Origin: Dermatemys mawii
Lineage: Eukaryota > Chordata > Testudines > Dermatemydidae
NCBI GenBank assembly: GCA_007922305.1
Contig: ML677351.1
Span: forward strand, 13,128,493-13,192,492
Direction of reading: 5' to 3'
Length of the DNA stretch: 64,000 nt
The position numbers and the translations under genes were made by a program. Positions 1 through 13,600 of this stretch are shown here, piece after piece. Under the pieces are notes generated by a model. That model had not been told where the DNA came from. It made no database searches and was given only the letters and a program-made list of their open reading frames with translations. Positions within the stretch are counted from its first letter, which is position 1. Each line of letters opens with the position of its first letter.

Positions 1-472
1 TGAAGGTCTGCGTTTGAGAGTATAATGATCAATGAAACACCGCAGCAGATTTCAAAAGTGCTGAGAAAGGAGAAGTGATTTGCACCTCTGCAGACGGGTT
101 ATCAAGTAGGTGAACACAAGCAGTGAGACTCTGTTAAATAAATCATCTTTTAAATCAACCTTTGCTCAATCAAAGTCCAGCTGTACCTACAGGTAGAGCC
201 ACAGGGGAGAGTGCTGGAGAGAATTCCCCAGTAACAGCTCCATGCAGACACAGGTAAGAACTTCCCTTCTTTTTTCACTAACCCCTTGCCCCCAAAACCT
301 CCTGTAGTTACTATCCTGGTTACTTTTGTAGGTTCTTTATTCCCATTCCCCATAAAGCTTTCATGCAGCAAAAAGCGAGGTAACATTGAGCCCTGGCCTA
401 GCTTCCCCACTTCCCTCTGAGGTGTGTGAGTTCACCATCTGCCTTCCCTGCACCTGAATGTTTCTTAACCCT

Positions 473-640
473 TGTCTACACTGGGATTTGCCTCTATTTC
501 AGGCTCTGGTGTAAACTCCTAGTGTTCATAGGACAAACAGCTATGAGCTGCAATTTTCACCAATGCAACCTGCTCTGGTTTCCAGCGGGGTAAGCTCCAA
601 GCGTACAAGTGGTAGCTTTGTCTGTCTACACTGAGGATTT
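473..640. repeat. Duplicated short motif, probable MITE fragment
   Basis: The motif TGTCTACACTG followed by GATTTGCC occurs at about 473 and again at about 617 with one inserted base. The same TGTCTACAC core is common at the ends of short DNA transposons in turtles. No terminal inverted pair or target duplication could be fixed, so the class is unknown. Confidence 0.35.
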
Positions 641-1083
641 GCCATAGTACAACTGCATAGTGGCTAGATACAGGGCAAATCTTGAATTTTCAAAGAGAAG
701 GCAGATAAATCTTGTGCTGTGAGCTCTTCTCTACCTATGGGGGAGCTGTATTTGGGATGGGCTGGAGAACCTCTGCCAGGAGAAATTTTCCAGATTGGGT
801 CTAGAGATAAAAGTATCCATGGATACTGGGAAAGGCTGCACCTGCTACAACAGAATTTACTCAGTCTTAATTTCTCTTTTGTGGATATGTTCCAAGCTAA
901 GTCTGAGGTACTGCAGTATATTAAATCCTTCCAGCTGTCAGATCAATGGGTGGGGTCCCAAGATATCAAAACCTTTCAGTAACTTCCTTCAGCTTCTATA
1001 ACCCATCTGTGCCCCTCTGACCTTCAATGTGCTAGCTGACCTAACCCCTCTATGCCTCTTTACTAAAGGGGCAACCATCTTTT

Positions 1084-1320
1084 TTCAAGCAGCAGGGGTT
1101 GTTTTAGGGCTTGTTTACACATGAAAATTCATCTAGAATTAAGTCTGGTGAGAATTTAAAGCAGATGAACTGTTCCTGATTAACTCCTTGTGTGGAGCCT
1201 CTCATTCTGGAATCAGAGTACCTTATTCTGAGCTATTTAACTAATTCAGTATAAGGTACCCTGATTCCAGAATGAGAGGCTCCATACAAGGAGTTAATCA
1301 GGAATAGCTATTGCAGAATA
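1084..1320. repeat. Long near-perfect hairpin within a probable palindromic DNA element
   Basis: Positions 1173-1231 and 1246-1304 are inverted copies, 59 bases each with about three mismatches, separated by a 14-base loop. The surrounding AT-rich sequence with a TTGTTTACACATGAAAA motif resembles other palindromic MITE-like elements of this genome. No transposase is present. The high arm identity suggests either recent origin or ongoing arm correction. Confidence 0.6.
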
Positions 1321-1977
1321 TAACCCGACTGACAAGAGTGGTGCGTGCATGTGGGTATCCATCCATCCACCTTCAAGGGGATAGCAACAATACAATATAT
1401 AATTTGGAGGGACATGTCAGCAGCTAGGACTTCTCTGGTAGTAATGGGATCTTGGACAAATTTTGTCAATGCTTCTTGGAAATACTATCTTTTTAATGAT
1501 CTTCAGACCCACAAAGTCCCAGGCAAGACCATCCCTGCAACATGGGCCTATAAACTAATGGGCCTCCATAAACTGACCGAATTTATTGCTTAATGATTCT
1601 GACTAGCCACAAAGCAGCTCATGGACTCTGCAGACCTAGGCTAGTATCCTGTAGGTGGTCACAGAAGGCTGTCCACAGGGTCAGGAACCTGGCGTGATTT
1701 GAGTGCCAGAGAGCTCCAGTGAGACAAAGTTCCACAAGGGCTGGCACATAAGGAGAGAAACACAAAATGCATGTAAAACTTTACAGTAGGTGATCACAGG
1801 GACTTTATTTGCCTGGGCTGTGATTAATGTGTAATCTCTGCATCACAGCCTGCCTTTGGTCATTTGACAGATTTCTCTCTTAGTGATGGTAAGCAGCCAA
1901 AAGCCCATCCAAAGGGCTGTAGGTCATTAACTACATAATTATACAGACTTCTGAAAAACCACTCAGAGAAATATGTC

Positions 1978-2160
1978 GGCAGGAGGGAGAGCTCAGTGGT
2001 TTGAGCGTTGCCCTGCTAAACACAGGGTTATGAGTTCAGTCCTTGAGGGGGCCATTTAGAGATCTAGGGCAGAAATCTATGGGTGAGATTGTGGCCTGCA
2101 TTGTGCAGGAGGTCAGACTAGATGATCATAATGGTCCCTTCTGAGCTTAAAAGTCTGTGA
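1978..2160 (+). mobile_element. tRNA-derived SINE with CR1-like tail (cryptodiran pol III SINE)
   Basis: The head has a pol III A box around GCTCAGTGGTTTGAGC and a B box around GAGTTCAGTCC, as in tRNA-derived SINEs. The 3' part, with AGACTAGATGATCATAATGG and then CCCTTCTGAGC, is the CR1-related tail known from the turtle SINE mobilised by CR1. This is the best single marker that the window is turtle DNA. Terminal target duplications were not identified. Confidence 0.8.
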
Positions 2161-2769
2161 GTCCTAGTTAAACAGCCCCAGCCCCTACACAAACACCTAT
2201 AAGAACAGTTCTTTGGTAGGAGCTGTTGAAACAGTAAAACTGGCTCCCCCGGACCTGTTCCCCAAAGTGAAGTGTCACACCTTATTTTCCATGTATTAAA
2301 CTCTCCCTTGATGTGCATTTTATAATGGTCAGGCACACAAAAGAAGAGAGTTTCATCCCACCTCATAGTGATACCCCAGAGCCCCATCTGCTGCACAGGC
2401 AGCTGGCCCTAAATTCTGCACAGAAATCCCCTGGTTTGTGTGGCATGTTGGGGCTGCAGACTGGAAATTAAGCATTATTTAACATGACACTTAAAAACTG
2501 AGTTTTTCAATGAATTAAATGGAAAGTAAAGAACAGTACCTGCTATTTCTACACTGTATTCAAATTCCTTCAAGGCGTCACAATATTTGTACTGATTATG
2601 TATCACCGCTCTATAGAGGTCAGCAGGGTGAGAAGCTGGAAGTTCTGGCAGTAAGATAGAAATGAGCTGAGATCTTTGGTACCTGAGAAGGCAGGTCAGG
2701 ATTGTGGGATACACATATTATCTAGACATTTCTGCTCAAACGACCATCATCAAAATAGTTAAAAACCGT

Positions 2770-3030
2770 TCCCAAACCAGTGTGGTTATCTCTGTGCTAG
2801 CATAGCCCCCTCTTGTAGACATACATCAACAGGAGTTTTTCCACTGGTGTAAGACTGCCTCCTGAATGACATTAGCTATGCTGACCAAAGCCCTCTTTTG
2901 TCAGCTTAACTGCATGTGCACTGGGGGCATTGTCAGCATAGCTTTGTCAGCTGGAGGGGTAGGTTTTCACACCTCTGACCAACACTGCTATGCTGGTAGA
3001 AGTTTTAAGTGTAGAACAGGCCAGAAAGGG
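2770..3030. repeat. MITE-like element with internal dyad
   Basis: The stretch contains AGCTATGCTGACC near 2870 and its inverted partner GTCAGCATAGCT near 2935, and ends with GTGTAGAACAGGCC, the reverse complement of a GGCCTGTTCTACAC terminus typical of short turtle DNA transposons. The left terminus is not clear, so the limits are approximate. Confidence 0.4.
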
Positions 3031-3477
3031 ATTGAAAATATTTAGTAAACCCAGATTCTTTCCTTGGCATCTATTTCTCTTTCCTCCCCCCATTTACAGC
3101 AGAAACATCTACAATAGCAGTGCCGACCTCTAGTTCTCTGCACCTGAAGTGTGAATATGAAGAACACTATCAGAACCAAAAGACCTTCAGCCCCTCCTAT
3201 CTCAAATGTTTTAATTCAATAGGTGGGACTGGCTGCACTTCCAAAGGAATCAATAAACCCCTTGGTCTTACTCCAGATTCAGCACAAATGGGACAAGAGA
3301 GAATTTAACCCCTTATGCAAAAGGGGGGAAGTAAACATTTCATTCTGTGTGGAAGGGGTTGGGGACATAGAGACAGATACGGAACTTAGCCAGAGAAAAG
3401 AGCTTTGTACAGTAACACAACAGACCAGCAGCTGCAGGCTGACATGGCAAGCTAGGATCCCTTAACTCCTTTAATAT

Positions 3478-4100
3478 TTTTACTCCTCGTGGCATTCTGT
3501 GCCAAAAAATTAAAAATTCTGCGCACAATATTTTAAAATTCTTCAAATTTTATTTGCCAAAATAGCCCAGCATAATCACACCAGTTTCTATTATTTTGGT
3601 ACTTTATTGAAAATACCCACCAGTGAGTATATCTGTAGCAATACAGACACACAAAATTTCCCCCAGGAGCAGAGAGTTAAAGAAACCTCTATGACAACCC
3701 AGTTCCTGTTTCTTTGTCCCCTTCTCCCCTACTCCTCCTAGAGCCCAGCCAGGAGGCCAGACACCCACAACCTTCCACCCCTCATCCAACACATCCGAAC
3801 CCTCTCCTGTGCAGAGCCCAACTGCAGGCCCCCACAGCAGAGATACCCACACTTCTTCTGCCCCCAGAGCCCAGCTGCTGCCCCCCTTTTTCCCCAGACA
3901 CCTGATCCCCTTTGCCCCAGAGATCCAGAGGGAGAAACAGCCTGATGCTCATTCCCAGGCTTGCATGGAGTTTCCTGCGCGCCATGGCAGCTAGGAGCAC
4001 TGCAGCCTATTTCTGTGGAGGAAGGACATTTTGAGTGCACATTAATTTCTGCAAAATTCTGCATTGCACAGTGGCACAGAATTCCCCCAGGATTAACACC
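3478..4100. mobile_element. Degraded non-autonomous hAT-like element
   Basis: The left end reads ACTCCTCGTGGCATTCTGTG and the right end, on the other strand, AATCCTGGGGGAATTCTGTG; these are imperfect terminal inverted repeats. The interior is C-rich and non-coding. The several short frames crossing it are not genes. Confidence 0.5.
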
Positions 4101-4602
4101 CCCCACCCCCGCTCAACAGTCTCTTTGACCAAATAATGACCTAAATAAAAACCTCTTTTGTTCCAACTTAATTTTGTTTAGCAAAAAATACAAAGGACCA
4201 CTTTGCTCGAAACTACCTGTTTCCTTCTTTATCTTGCCCTCTTTCTAAGAATTCCATTTTAGCCACACCTCCATTTTCCTTACCACTGATAACTCGTCTG
4301 CTTAATCTGCATTATGGTTTTTCTCCCGTGAAGCTCAGTTCTCGAATAGATCCTCACCACAGTTTTCTCATCTTATTTTCCACAGCAGACAAGTTTTCTC
4401 TCTGGCATTCTACCTTCAGTCAGTTTTCCCCCTTAGCAAGAGGCAAATACCATCTTCATCTGAGATGGAGGACAAAAGCACTTTCTTCTTTGTCAAAAAC
4501 ACTGTCTCAAATGACCTACTCAGTGCATATTTAAAGAGCACAGAGCTCCTTTTTCTTGGTCCTGTTAATACGCACACCCCTTTTCCATTCTGCTTGGCAG
4601 AA

Positions 4603-7600
4603 ATGACCTCTGCTCTCCAGCCTCGAGAATGCCAAGTGACCAAACAAGAGGGGGAGAGTTATGGATTCTACCTGCGCATTGAGAAAAACAAATCAGGTCA
4701 CCTCATCCGGAATGTGGAGGAGGGCAGTCCAGCTGACAGGGCCGGCCTGAAGGATGGAGACAGAATTCTGAGGGTCAATGGGTTGTTTGTGGACAAAGAA
4801 GAGCACGCACAGGTAAGTCTAACTATATTTTGTGGTCCCGGCCATTTCTCAAAACCTCGGCCCCAGTTTCGGTATGCAGCTCAGCAAACCTTTACCTGCC
4901 ACGCCTCAAAGTAACTCCTGCTGGGAAATCTGAGAGCTGAATAACTGAGCTCACAGGATCATTTGTACCTCATTTCTCAGCTTCACTGGAGCTTGAGCTG
5001 AGGGGAAAAGATCCTTGATGAAATACCAAGGGCAGTGGAAGCTGCAGAGCTAGCATGTGCTGTGCTCCAGAGGGTGGGATTTATATCAGTCATCTGGATG
5101 CTTTTCTGCCCTTACCACCTCCAAGCTCATTCTATCCATTGCAGGTAGTGGAGATGGTCAAAAAGAGTGGGAATTCTGTAACTATCCTCATTCTGGATGA
5201 AGCATCCTATGAAAAGGCAGAGAAAGAAGGGGTGAACTTTGAAGAGTTGGGTCAGAAGCAGACAACCCAGGAGCAAAAGGAGCAGCCGCCAGTGACAAAT
5301 GGAGTGATAGCTCCAGTTCCACAGCCTCGGCTCTGCTACCTGGTGAAGGAGAGAAAGAGTTATGACTTCTCCTTGAAAACCACAGTTGGTGAGAACAATG
5401 GGTGTGGGTGGTAGGCAATTTCCCGAGGGCACATTTCCTTCGGTTAGGTGTGGGGATGGAAGTTGGTTCTTCGCCAGCCTGTCCTATTTTCTGTCAGCTG
5501 TTGAATAGGGTGACCAGACAGCAAATGTAAAAAATTGGGACAGGGATGGGGGATAATAGGAGCCTATATAAGAAAAAGACCCCAAAATTGGGACTGTCCC
5601 CATAAAATCGGGACATTTGGTCACCCTACTGTTGAAACAGACTTGCTAAAACCATTTGCACCAAGCCCTCCTCAGATGCCAGAAGCATCTTACAATTGAT
5701 TGCTCCAAGTCCCATGCACCTCCTGTGAATTACGATGGGACTCAGCCCTCAGGATTCTGGAGCTTATCTGAAGACAACCATCCAAAAGGGGCTGAAGCTA
5801 AGGATGACAGTGTGCAAAAGGCAAAGAGCCTCTTCTGATCTAGATGTGTTCACATGGGAAGCACGAAACTGAACTAAGGAATTTTATTTTTCTTTTGAAC
5901 CCTCTCCATACTTGCCCTTTCCAAAATGCTAGGCAAAAGAATGGGTAGGGTTCTGTAGACCTGTACTGTCTCTCTCTGTTTGGAAATTGCTTAGCTCATG
6001 GAGGGTGCTAACACAATGTAAATAACACTGGGCACTAGACTAATCCAGGGATGAAATTTGGAAGTTTTTTAAACACAAGAAACTCTGACATGTGGATAAG
6101 CCACATTATACAATAAAATTGGGCCTTAATTAATTCAAAGTTACTCCCTTCTCAGTAGTACTAACGCTCAACCAAGCCACCATAATTGGTGCCTTGGGCA
6201 CTCTCGGCAGAGAGGCAAACAATAGTTTGGGCCATAGATGAAGAAGTTCCCTTCACTCCCAAGGTTGTCCCTCCAGGGTCAGGATGAGGCACACGGGTGT
6301 GGATGGTAGAGAAAATGTGTGCTGTCACGGTACCTGTTCTGTGGATAAACAGAGCCCCTTGGTCTCCAAGGCTGTAACTACAGCACCTTACATCAGCATG
6401 GAATTTATTGGCAAACAGTGCAGGCATGTTCCAGTGGCTTGCTCTGTATAGTAAGTTATCTCACCTGTTCTAGGTCAGAAGGGAGTCTTCATAATAGGCT
6501 TGTCCCCGCAAGGAGTGGCTGCAAAAGCAGGAGTCCAACATAATGACCGCCTGATCGAAGTGAATGGGAAGAACGTGGAAAACGATAAACATGAGGAAGT
6601 GGTTGAAAAGGTATCTGCTAGCACGACTCCTTTTCTTCCTTCATTTAAGGCCAGTTCCTCTGCCTGAGGCTACTGGGCAGCAGTGTCAACATTGTTTGAA
6701 TGCATTCACAGAGCAAGTGAAGAGGCTGTGGTCGATGCTGTATATTATCAGCAACTCTTCAGTCCCAAAATACGCTGCTTCTTTGACTTTGTTTCTTGGA
6801 TCGGTCAGGTTAGCTGGAGTGCAAGGCTGTTCTTGAAAGTCAGGGACAAACTTCCACCAGACATCCTAAGCTTGCTCAGGCCCGTGTGGTGTAAGCACCA
6901 AAACCATACTGTTGCCATAAGCCTGATTAAATAAGTGGTGGCACGGTTCTAGGAGTTCTGAAAATCTTTCTGGTGCCCAGGAGGATGAAGTCAGCATGTC
7001 TGGGATGGAATCCAGTACAAGGGGAATCTTTCTGATGTTAGGATGGTAAGACTGGAAAGCACAGCAGTTTGCATTCCATGATTTAGCTAAAGGAGGGTTT
7101 GATGTGAAGATCTGGATAGTTAGGGAAAGAAGAGGATTTCCAGGAAATGGGATTCCCTCCTGTTAAGAAATGCAAAACTAATCTGAACAGTGCAGTTTAC
7201 AGACTCTATCAGAGCCACATAATGTAACCGAGCTGTCAGTAAAAGGACCCACAGCAAACAAAGTGTTCAAGAAAGCCTGCATTTCTGATCATGAAATGTC
7301 CTTCTGCCACATCCTCCCAACAACCAGTATATTCCTATTTGTGGCATGGTGGTTTAAAGATCTACTCGGTGTTAGGGAAAATAATGAACGTAGCTTGAGA
7401 GGTCAAACCAAACACTGATCCACTGAGGGTAGCATCATAGGTAAGGATGGAAAGAAGAGAACGTGATTTTTCCCTTAGTCTCTGGTAAAAATCACACATG
7501 CTGAGGCTTTAAGCATTCAAACATAGTATGACGATGAAGCAGCTTGAGCCAGAAGAGCTTTCAGAGTCCCACTATCCAAACAAAAAATCCTACAGCATTT

Positions 7601-10600
7601 CACTGGAGTTCTCCAACTCCCAGGGGAGACGTGGGAATGTGTCAGGGGAAATGCAAGCTGTGTTTTTGTTTTTTTAAAGCACTCTGGCTGTCAGCCCTGG
7701 GTGGCTAGGGCTAGTGCAGAAGGGCCATGCACTCCTAGGAGGCAGGGACAGCAGGAGATCCGTCTCCTGGGCTTGGGCTCCCCCAAATCCCTCACTGGGA
7801 GATAGCAAGGGCTCAGGCTCTCCTCCCCACCATCCCAAGCCCATGCCTGGAGCTGGGCCAATCCTGGAGTGGCAGCGCAGAAATAAGGGTGGCAATTGGG
7901 TGCTAAGTCTGCTGTGAAAAGTGATATTGCTGAAACTCTCTTTTCACATTGACACCCTTACTTCTGTGCTGCCGTTGAGGCAGTGCAGTGCTTCAGAGCT
8001 GGACACCCCGCCAGCAGCTGCTGCTTTCCGCTCTGCCATCGGAGCTCCATGGCGATATATGTACATGGGAGGGGGACACAAACTACTACAGACACAAAGA
8101 AGGGGGAGGGGCGAACAAATAAGTTTGCGAAGCAATTCACTATAATGATCCAAACCACTATATTAACTATGAAAAACTGCAGTACTTGTGTTCTGTACTA
8201 TCGTTGCCATACTTTTTATAAGGAGAAGAAACGTGGGTTTTGAGTGAAGAGGGCGAAAAGAATGAGAGTAGAGAAGCAGAGGTATAATGGGATAGACAAA
8301 AACCACAAAGTTAGGGTACGGAAATGGAAGTACCTCCAGGGCAGTCAGAACTGAATGTTATAGCAACTTGTGGTAGGTGTGGCCGAGTCTACAGTCATAT
8401 AGGCAGCACACAGCCTAGTCTGTATAGGCCCTACAGCCCATTCACCTACAGCCCATCAATGTACATCAAAGAACCATAAACTGCCATAAAGCTCTCCACA
8501 CCCCTCCCCTCACTTCCCTCAAAGGCCTGTGGTTGAGATTGTGTCTGTGTGTCATTGCAGGTGAAGAAGTCTGGGAACCATGTTGTGTTTCTGCTATCAG
8601 ATAACGAAACTGACCAGTATTACAGAGACCACCAGATGACGCTGAAACGAGAGACAGCCAGCTTGAAACTGCTTCCCCACAAACCCCGACATGTGGAGCT
8701 CAAGAAAGAAGACAATGGCTATGGGTTTTACCTGAAGATGGAACAAAATGGTAACGGTGAGAACCCAGCCATCTTCACTGTAGTGTGCTTTTATGGGGCT
8801 TGTAGGACTCCTACTCTCCAGTGCCTATGGTTCATCTCGGAAAGATCATTTCCTGTGCTGCTGCCAACCCAGTCCCACACACACACCCCTCATCACAGCC
8901 AGGCAACCCCAATCTAAAGCCTGTTTTATACAGCAGGCCAGAATAGATGATCACAAATAGTTCCTCCTGGCCTTGGAATCTATGAATCTCCATCAAAGCT
9001 TCCAATCTGTGCTATTTGTAGCCCTCCTCACCCACTACAGTCCAGCTCCCATAATCTCCACTTGGGGCAGCCTCCAACCCAGCAGTGGGCAAACTTTTTG
9101 GCCCAAGGGCTACATCAGGGTGAGGAAATTGCTTGCAGGGCCATGACTGCAGGGCTGGGACAGGGGGTTGAGGTTGAGGTTGCGGGAGGGAGTGAAGGAT
9201 ATGGGAGGGAGTGCGGTGTGCAGGAAGGGGCTCAGGACAAGGGGTTGGGGCACAGGAGGGGTGCAGGTTGTATGGGGGGGCTTAGGGAAAGGGATTGGGG
9301 TACACAGTGCAGGAGGGGGCGTGGTGCAGGGTGTGGTGCAAGGTATGGCAGGGGCTTCAGGGCAGGGGGTTGGGCTGCAGGAGGGGCGCAGGGTGCTGCA
9401 GGAGGCTCAGGGTAGGGAGTTGGGGTGCAGGGTAAGTTTGGGCTCCGGACCGGCGCCGCTTACCTAAAGCAGTTCCTGGCATCAGGGCTAGGGCAGGCTC
9501 CCACCAGCCTGCCCTGGCCTTGGCCCCGCGCCACTCCATGTCCCTGCTGGCCCTGGGGGAGGGGGAGAAGAGGGCTCCAAGTGCCTGTGGGTACCTCCCC
9601 CAAAGCTCCTATTGGTCGCAGTTCCCCATTCCCGGCCAATGGGAGTTCTGGGGGAGGTATCAACAGGCAAGAACAGCTCACGGAGCCCTCTGCCGCCCCT
9701 TCCCCGGGGGCGGCAGGGACATGATGCCAGCTGCTTCCTGGAGAGGAGCAGGGCCTGCAGCACCATGAGGGTGGCAAATCCACGGGCCAGATCCAGAGCC
9801 CTGACAGGATGGATCTGGCCTGCGGGCCACAGTTTGCCCATCCCTGCTCCAACTCCACATTTTTGTGGGTCAGCAACCAGTCCAGGGTAATGTCTAATGG
9901 TTTTTCACAATAGAACCCTGGCTTATCTGAATGACTTGAAAGGGATCCTTAGTTGCGCTCTCACAACTGGATTCATCAAAACCATGAAGCGCTCTATTTT
10001 AAGTAGGTTTAAACTCCGCCACCTCTTGCCTCAGAGTAAACCACAACTTTCATATGTCTTGTTCATGAGAAAGGGAATCTGTAGTCAAGTCACTTGGAAG
10101 GAGATCCAGATTCTGCACTAGGGTTATTGCAGAATGAGCTAAATCAGGAATCTTATTTCAGCCTGAAATCAGAGAATGAGTTTCTACTATCTTAAGTATC
10201 TTATATCATCCAAACCAAACACATCACATGAACAACTGCTTTTCTCTATTTGAACTAGGCCTGTGCTCTTTTATTTAATTTATTTATTTATTTTGGAAAT
10301 CAGGTCATTTAATTAAGGACATTGATTCTGGAAGCCCAGCAGCCAAAGCAGGTCTAAAGGACGATGATATTCTGGTGGCTGTAAATGGGGAGTCAGTGGA
10401 GGCACTGGATCACGACACCGTTGTGGAGAAGATTAAGAGATGTGGGGAAAAGACCACATTGCTGGTGGTGGATAAGCAGACAGACACCATGTATAAACTG
10501 GTAAGGCACTGCAGGCTGGGGTTGGGCTTGTATAGTTCCTCACTAGGGAAGACATGGGCAGCAATGAAATAGTGGGTCCATTCTGGAAGGAGCACCATTT

Positions 10601-13600
10601 CAAAGGCTTTTTAATAGCCCTTATTCAAGTACTCGCTATAGCAAATATGAGATGGGCTCATGTCTCAGTCTCCCTCAGCAGAGACTCCTGCAATATGTCA
10701 CTAAACTTCCCAATTTACTCTTGCCGCCAAGACCTTCCTATATACTACTGGAACAATACCAGATTTGAGCGGGTCAGTGCAGAGACCAAGAAGTTAATCA
10801 ACTGCAACTACCAGGTAGTTTCCTATATGAATTAGAGGAGAAATCCCAGCTCACATTTGTGCCCACGTTTCAACTTCCTACCTCTATCATTGAAGAGGTT
10901 TTAATAAGCTAGTAGAATTCACAGGTGGCACCTATACTGATTGTTGTAAAGATTTCAAATGCAACAAGATATTAGATTAGGGCTGTCAAGTGCTTAAAAA
11001 GATTAGCCGTGTGATTAAAAAGACTGCGCGATTAATCGCACTGTTGAACAATAGTAGAATACCATTTATTTATGTTTAGATGTTTTCTACATTTTTAAAT
11101 ATATTTATTTCACTTATAACAGAATACAAAGTATACAGTGCTCACTTTATAATTTTTATTACAAATGTTTGCACTGTAAAAAAAGATAGTATTTTTCAAT
11201 TCACTTAATACAAGTAACTGAAGTGCAATCTCTATCATGAAAGATGAACTTACAAATGTAGAATTATGCACACACAAAAAACCTGCATTCAGAAACAAAA
11301 CAACGTCAACCTTTTGAGCCTATAACTCCACTCAGTCCTATTTCTTGTTCAGCCACTCAAACAAGTTTATTTACATTTTCAGGAGATAATGTTGCCCGCT
11401 TCTTGTTCACAATGTCACCTGAAAGGGAAAGCAGATGTTCTCATTGCATTTTTGTAGCCGGCGTTGCATGGTACTTACATGCCAGATGTGCTAAAGATTC
11501 ATTTGTCCCTTCATGCTTCAACCACCATCCAGAGAACATGCGTGTGTAGGCTGATGACCGGTTCTGCTCTACAACAATCCAAAGCCATGCAGACCGACAC
11601 ACGTTCGTTTTCATCATCATGAGTCAGATGCCACTAGCAGGTTCATTTTCTTTTTTGGTGGTTCAGGTTCTGTAGTTTCCGCACTAGAATTTTGCTCTTT
11701 TAAGACTTCTCAATGCATGCTCCACGTCTCATCCTTCTGAGATTTTGAAAGGCACTTCAGATTCCTAAACCGTGGGTCGAGTGCCATAACTATAATTAGA
11801 AATCTCACATTGGTATCTCCTTTCCATTTTGTCAAATCTGCAGTGAAAGTGTTCTTAAAATGGACATCTGCTGAGTCATCATCCGAGACTATTGTAACAT
11901 GAAACACATGGCACAATGCAGATAAATTAGAGCTGGAGACATACAATTCTCCACCAAGGAGTTCAGTCACAAATTTAATTAACACATTCTTTTTTTTTTT
12001 TTTTTAACAAGCATCATCAGCATGAAAGCACGTCCTCTGGAATGGTGGCTGAAGCATGAAGGGGTATACAAATGTTTAGCATATCTGGCATGTGAATACC
12101 TTGCAATGCCAGCTACAAAATTGTCATGTGAATGTCTGTTCTCACTTTCAGGTTACATTGTAAATAAGAAGTGAGCAGCATTATCTCCTGTAACTTGTTA
12201 GTCTTAGCAACTGGCTGAATGAGAAATAGGACAGAGTGGACTTACAGGCTCTGAAGTTTTACATTATTTTGTTTTTGAGTGCAGTTATGTAACAAAAAAA
12301 CCCTCTACATTTGAAAGTTGCACTTTTATGACAGAGATTGCACTACAGTACTTGTATGAGGTGAACTGAAAAATAGTTTCAATTGTTTATCATTTTTACA
12401 GTGCAAATATTTGTAATCAAAAATACAAAATGAACAGCGTACACTTTGTACTCTGCATTGTAACTGAAACTAATATATTTGAAAATGTAGAAAAACATCC
12501 AAAAATATTTAACAAATTTCAATTGCTATTCTATTGTTCAACAATGCAATTAAAACTGAGATTAATTGAGTGAGTTATCTGCAATTAATTGACAGCCTTA
12601 GTTTAGACAGATTTTTCTGTAGGAGTATTTACATTCATATAAACTCTTTCCTTTGCTTTTGGTCTTTCAGGCTCAAGTTTCCCCATGTTTGTACTACCAG
12701 AAAAGACAAGATTCTTCTCCAGCTGAAGCAGAGGAAGAGCCGACCTCACATGCTGAGAAGGAGGTGAATCACAAGCCCAAAATCTGCAGAATGGTGAAGG
12801 GTCCTAGTGGATTCGGCTTCCGTTTAAATGCAACCAAGAATACGCCCATGCAGTTCATCAAAGAGGTACTAACCTAGGGCTTCTAGCCTGGGAGAAGCAT
12901 GAGACACCAGAAGGGAGAGTTTGGGCTACAGCTGGACATCCATTCCCTTCCTTCTGTGCTGTGACTGCACTCAGATCAAGTCATTCTAAGCAATATGTAA
13001 CTAACAGGCAAGGTCTGTCCTATGTGCTCTTGGCTGATAGAGTTTTAGACCTTGAACTCAGAATGAATTCAAACCCCTAGAGGTGAAAGGATGGTCTTGT
13101 GATTAAGGTACAGGTGCGGGACTGAGGAGACCTGGGATATATTCCTAGCTCTGCAAAATTTCTGGGGTAAATTGCTTAACTTTTGACTCTATTTTCTCTT
13201 CTTCCCTAATACTTATCTAACCCATGGGGGTGCTGTACTGAATATAATTATATGTAAGAGATCTGAGATCCACAGACACTATAAAAATGTAAAATACAAC
13301 AAACCATTCTCCGATCCTCTAAGTACCACAGTTAAATCTGCATGATACCATCACCACAGCCTCTTCCCCACAAGTCCTGTTCAAGTCAAAACCCATTACA
13401 GGACTGGTAATAAAAGTGGAATATACTGAAATACTATGTTAAAGTTTCATCCTTTCTCCTTCTCCAATTAAGTTCTGCTCCAGAATAATTTTTTTCCAAT
13501 CCTTACTCTACCTCCTGTATTGGGAAAAAACACCACAGAACATTCATTCTCTATTTATAATACGTGGGTGTTAATGTAACTTTAATGGTACTGTGCTGGT

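Larger units (their letters stand above)
1..4600. other. Gene-free region upstream of PDZK1 coding exons
   Basis: No open frame here resembles a gene; the short frames are scattered and unconserved in composition. The stretch holds repeats, listed separately: a duplicated motif at 473-640, a hairpin at 1173-1304, a tRNA-headed SINE at 1978-2160, a dyad-containing element at about 2770-3030 and an hAT-like element at about 3478-4100. PDZK1 in other vertebrates has a non-coding first exon; the splice acceptor at 4600 implies one upstream, possibly in this stretch, but I cannot place it or its promoter from sequence alone. Confidence 0.5.

Noticed and set aside
4465..4602. Upstream extension of the PDZK1 first coding frame to an ATG at 4465
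   Set aside because: The frame is open, but a good acceptor with a pyrimidine tract ends at 4600 and the family's protein starts at the ATG at 4603.
9062..9876. Several glycine- or proline-rich frames up to 138 codons on both strands
   Set aside because: All fall in the GC-rich hAT element at 9080-9846.
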